7,224 bases of DNA from Pseudomonadota bacterium. Its GTDB lineage: Bacteria > Pseudomonadota > Gammaproteobacteria > Burkholderiales > Ferrovaceae. The notes below the pieces were generated by a model. That model worked only from the letters and a program-made list of their open reading frames with translations, was not told where the DNA came from and did no database searches. Shown one piece after another: positions 5,239 through 7,224 of the stretch. How positions within the stretch are numbered: the stretch's first letter is position 1; the number at the start of each line of letters is the position of its first letter. The stretch is from positions 1-7,224 of the forward strand of contig JAJZPY010000100.1 in assembly GCA_021811005.1 (NCBI GenBank). Direction: 5' to 3'. The position numbers and the translations under genes are program-made.

Positions 5239-7224
5239 ATGACGACGGGAGCATTGCTGAAGCGCTTTTACGAGCGCTCGATCGAATCGCCGGAAGCCTT
5301 CTGGGAAGAGCAGGCGGCGCTCATCCACTGGGAACATCCCTTCGAGCAGGTGCTCGATTATTCCAAACCGCCTTTTGCCCGCTGGTTTCCCGGCGGAAAA
5401 ACCAATCTTTGCCACAACGCCGTGGACCGCCACCTGGCCGAGCGCGGCGAACAGACGGCGCTGGCCTACGTGTCCACGGAAACCGGCTTCGAACACAACT
5501 ACAGCTATCGCGAACTGCACGCGGAAGTGAACCGCTTCGCGGCCATCCTGCAGCGCCTCAAGGTGCGCCGGGGCGATCGCGTCATCATCTACATGCCCAT
5601 GATTCCCGAAGCGCTGTTTGCCATGCTGGCCTGCACGCGCATCGGGGCCGTGCATTCCGTGGTGTTTGGCGGCTTTGCCTCGCACAGCCTGGCCACCCGC
5701 ATCGACGACGCGCGGCCGGCGCTGCTGGTGACGGCAGATGCCGGCATGCGCGGCGGCAAGGCCGTGTGCTACAAGCCGCTGGTGGACGAAGCCTGCCGCC
5801 TGGCCAAGCACCCGCCGCAGCATGTGCTGATCGTCAATCGCGGGCTGGATCCGGCCATGGCCCGGGTGCCCAAGCGGGACCTGGATTATGCCGAACAGCG
5901 CGCCGCCGTGGGCGATGCCCAGGTGCCCGTGGCCTGGCTCGATGCCACGGAGCCGTCCTACATCCTCTACACGTCCGGCACCACCGGCAAGCCCAAAGGG
6001 GTGCAGCGCGACACGGGCGGGTACGCCGTGGCGCTGGCCGCCTCCATGCGCCACATTTTTTGCGGGCGCCCGGGGGAGGCCATGTTCACCACCTCCGACA
6101 TCGGCTGGGTGGTGGGGCATTCCTACATCGTGTACGGTCCGCTCATTCATGGCATGACCACGGTCATGTACGAAGGCCTGCCCATCCGCCCGGACCCCGG
6201 CATCTGGTGGCAACTGGTGGAGCGCCACCGGGTGGGCGTCATGTTCAGTTCACCCACCGCGATCCGGGTGCTCAAGAAACAGCCCCCCGAATACCTGAAG
6301 CGGCATGACGTGAGCTCCTTGCGCACCCTGTTCCTGGCGGGCGAACCGCTCGACGAACCCACGGCGCGCTGGATTTCCGACGGCCTGTCGGTGCCGGTGG
6401 TGGACAATTACTGGCAGACCGAAACCGGCTGGCCCATCCTGTCCGCCATGCCGGGGGTGGAAGAAACCCCGCGCAAGTTCGGCAGCCCGAGTTTTCCCGT
6501 TTACGGCTACAACGTGCAGCTGCTCGACGAAAACACCGGGGTGCCCGTGCCGCCCGGCCAGAAAGGGGTGCTGGGCATCGTGCCGCCGCTGCCGCCGGGC
6601 TGCCTGTCCACCATCTGGGGAGATGACGCCCGTTTCGTCAGCACGTATTTTTCCCTGTTCCGCAACCGCATGGTCTATTCCTCCTTCGATTGGGGCATCC
6701 GCGACGAGGACGGCTACTACTTCATCCTGGGCCGCACCGACGACGTCATCAACGTGGCCGGGCACCGGCTGGGCACGCGCGAAATCGAGGAAGCCATCAG
6801 CAGCCACCCCAACGTGGCCGAAGTGGCCGTGGTGGGCGTGGAAGATGCCCTCAAGGGGCAGGTGCCGGTGGCGTTCGTGGTGGCCAAAAGCGCGCTCGAC
6901 CCGGCCGACGCGGTGGCCTGCGGCACCTTGGAACAGGAAGTGATGGACACGGTGGACCGCAAGCTGGGGCCCATCGCGCGGCCGGCGCGGGTGCATGCGG
7001 TGGGTCTGCTGCCCAAGACGCGGTCGGGCAAGCTGCTGCGCCGGAGCATCCAGGCGCTGGCGGAAGGGCGCGATCCGGGGGATCTCACCACGCTCGACGA
7101 CGCGACGGCCCTGGAGCAGATTCGGGCAGCGCTGGCGCGCCGCCCGGGGGGATCATTCTTCCGTGATGGTGGCGTCGGCTTCGATCTCGATCAGGATGTC
7201 GGGATCAATCGGGCGCTTGACTTC
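5239..7224 (+). CDS. prpE: Propionyl-CoA synthetase (AMP-forming), open at the window edge
   Basis: This is an acyl-adenylate-forming enzyme of the acetyl-CoA synthetase superfamily that converts propionate, ATP and CoA to propionyl-CoA. It follows PrpE end to end: start region F-Y-E-R-S-I-E-S-P-E-A-F-W, then P-P-F-A-R-W-F and T-N-L-C-H-N-A-V-D-R. The ATP-binding P-loop T-S-G-T-T-G-K-P-K-G is at residues 245-254, and D-N-Y-W-Q-T-E-T-G-W-P is at 389-399. The hinge region is G-R-T-D-D (498-502), followed by G-H-R-L-G-T-R-E-I-E-E. The catalytic lysine K598 sits in P-K-T-R-S-G-K-L-L-R-R, the position corresponding to the acylation-regulated lysine of Salmonella PrpE. The family normally ends shortly after D-P-G-D-L-T-T-L-D-D...I-R-x-A-L, which here is near base 7140 (about 634 residues). 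No in-frame stop occurs there or before the window end, so the frame runs on antisense to a convergent gene. GGGAGG at 5225-5230 supports the start. Acrylate or 3-hydroxypropionate could be additional substrates, given the AcuI-like neighbour. Confidence 0.92.
   Translation, partial: MTTGALLKRFYERSIESPEAFWEEQAALIHWEHPFEQVLDYSKPPFARWFPGGKTNLCHNAVDRHLAERGEQTALAYVSTETGFEHNYSYRELHAEVNRFAAILQRLKVRRGDRVIIYMPMIPEALFAMLACTRIGAVHSVVFGGFASHSLATRIDDARPALLVTADAGMRGGKAVCYKPLVDEACRLAKHPPQHVLIVNRGLDPAMARVPKRDLDYAEQRAAVGDAQVPVAWLDATEPSYILYTSGTTGKPKGVQRDTGGYAVALAASMRHIFCGRPGEAMFTTSDIGWVVGHSYIVYGPLIHGMTTVMYEGLPIRPDPGIWWQLVERHRVGVMFSSPTAIRVLKKQPPEYLKRHDVSSLRTLFLAGEPLDEPTARWISDGLSVPVVDNYWQTETGWPILSAMPGVEETPRKFGSPSFPVYGYNVQLLDENTGVPVPPGQKGVLGIVPPLPPGCLSTIWGDDARFVSTYFSLFRNRMVYSSFDWGIRDEDGYYFILGRTDDVINVAGHRLGTREIEEAISSHPNVAEVAVVGVEDALKGQVPVAFVVAKSALDPADAVACGTLEQEVMDTVDRKLGPIARPARVHAVGLLPKTRSGKLLRRSIQALAEGRDPGDLTTLDDATALEQIRAALARRPGGSFFRDGGVGFDLDQDVGINRALDF
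7153..7224 (-). CDS. RidA (YjgF/YER057c/UK114)-like protein, C-terminal end (partial)
   Basis: On the - strand, 23 codons are open from the window edge down to TGA (complement of 7153-7155). They read E-V-K-R-P-I-D-P-D-I-L-I-E-I-E-A-D-A-T-I then T-E-E. The I-L-I-E-I-E-A-x-A segment resembles the final beta-strand of RidA-family proteins, which commonly end with V/L-x-I-E-A-x-A. RidA enzymes hydrolyse reactive imine/enamine intermediates; related YjgF subgroups have other or unknown roles. Only the tail is visible, so the catalytic arginine cannot be checked. The gene converges on prpE, and its codons lie exactly opposite the prpE codons. The identification rests on a short motif and is tentative. 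Confidence 0.55.
   Translation of the reverse strand, partial: EVKRPIDPDILIEIEADATITEE

Noticed and set aside
4153..6228. 691-codon antisense open frame spanning the AcuI-like gene and prpE
   Set aside because: It is long but crosses two intact genes and a gap, has His/Gly/Arg/Ala-biased composition and no family motif. Stops are simply rare in this antisense register at high GC.
5409..6308. 299-codon + strand frame inside prpE
   Set aside because: It is an out-of-frame reading of prpE, Arg/Gly/His-rich, while the prpE frame carries the full adenylate-forming motifs.

Overview
The window is GC-rich (by eye about two thirds G+C). Its codon choice and gene order (sucA-sucB-lpdA followed by a ZapE-type ATPase) are typical of Betaproteobacteria, most likely Burkholderiales. 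The protein motifs fit that group, but I cannot name a genus from the sequence alone.

Layout. Six genes run head to tail on the + strand with gaps of about 22 to 55 bases. Bases 1-320 are the 3' end of sucA, the E1 subunit of 2-oxoglutarate dehydrogenase. Bases 355-1560 are sucB (E2, dihydrolipoyl succinyltransferase), and 1583-3016 are lpdA (E3, dihydrolipoyl dehydrogenase). Together they encode the whole 2-oxoglutarate dehydrogenase complex of the TCA cycle. A short AT-rich gap follows, then zapE (about 3072-4166), an AFG1-like P-loop ATPase linked to cell division. A perfect inverted repeat lies between zapE and a zinc-free MDR reductase of the YhdH/AcuI family (4201-5187). Next is a prpE-type propionyl-CoA synthetase (from 5239), which stays open to the right edge of the window.

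On the - strand, the last 72 bases encode what looks like the C-terminal end of a RidA (YjgF/UK114)-like protein. It converges on prpE and overlaps it.

Functional reading. The left half is core energy metabolism with a conserved division-gene neighbour. The right half pairs an acyl-CoA synthetase with a probable acryloyl-CoA reductase. Both steps converge on propionyl-CoA, so a small acrylate, 3-hydroxypropionate or propionate assimilation module is plausible. The substrate is inferred from families and adjacency.

I found no tRNA, rRNA, CRISPR array, insertion sequence or clear Rho-independent terminator. No stretch of more than 300 bases lacks a gene. The most unusual local feature is the prpE 3' end, which has lost or displaced its expected stop codon and runs codon-on-codon antisense through the convergent RidA-like gene. 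I see no convincing new biological system; most of the window is well-known machinery.
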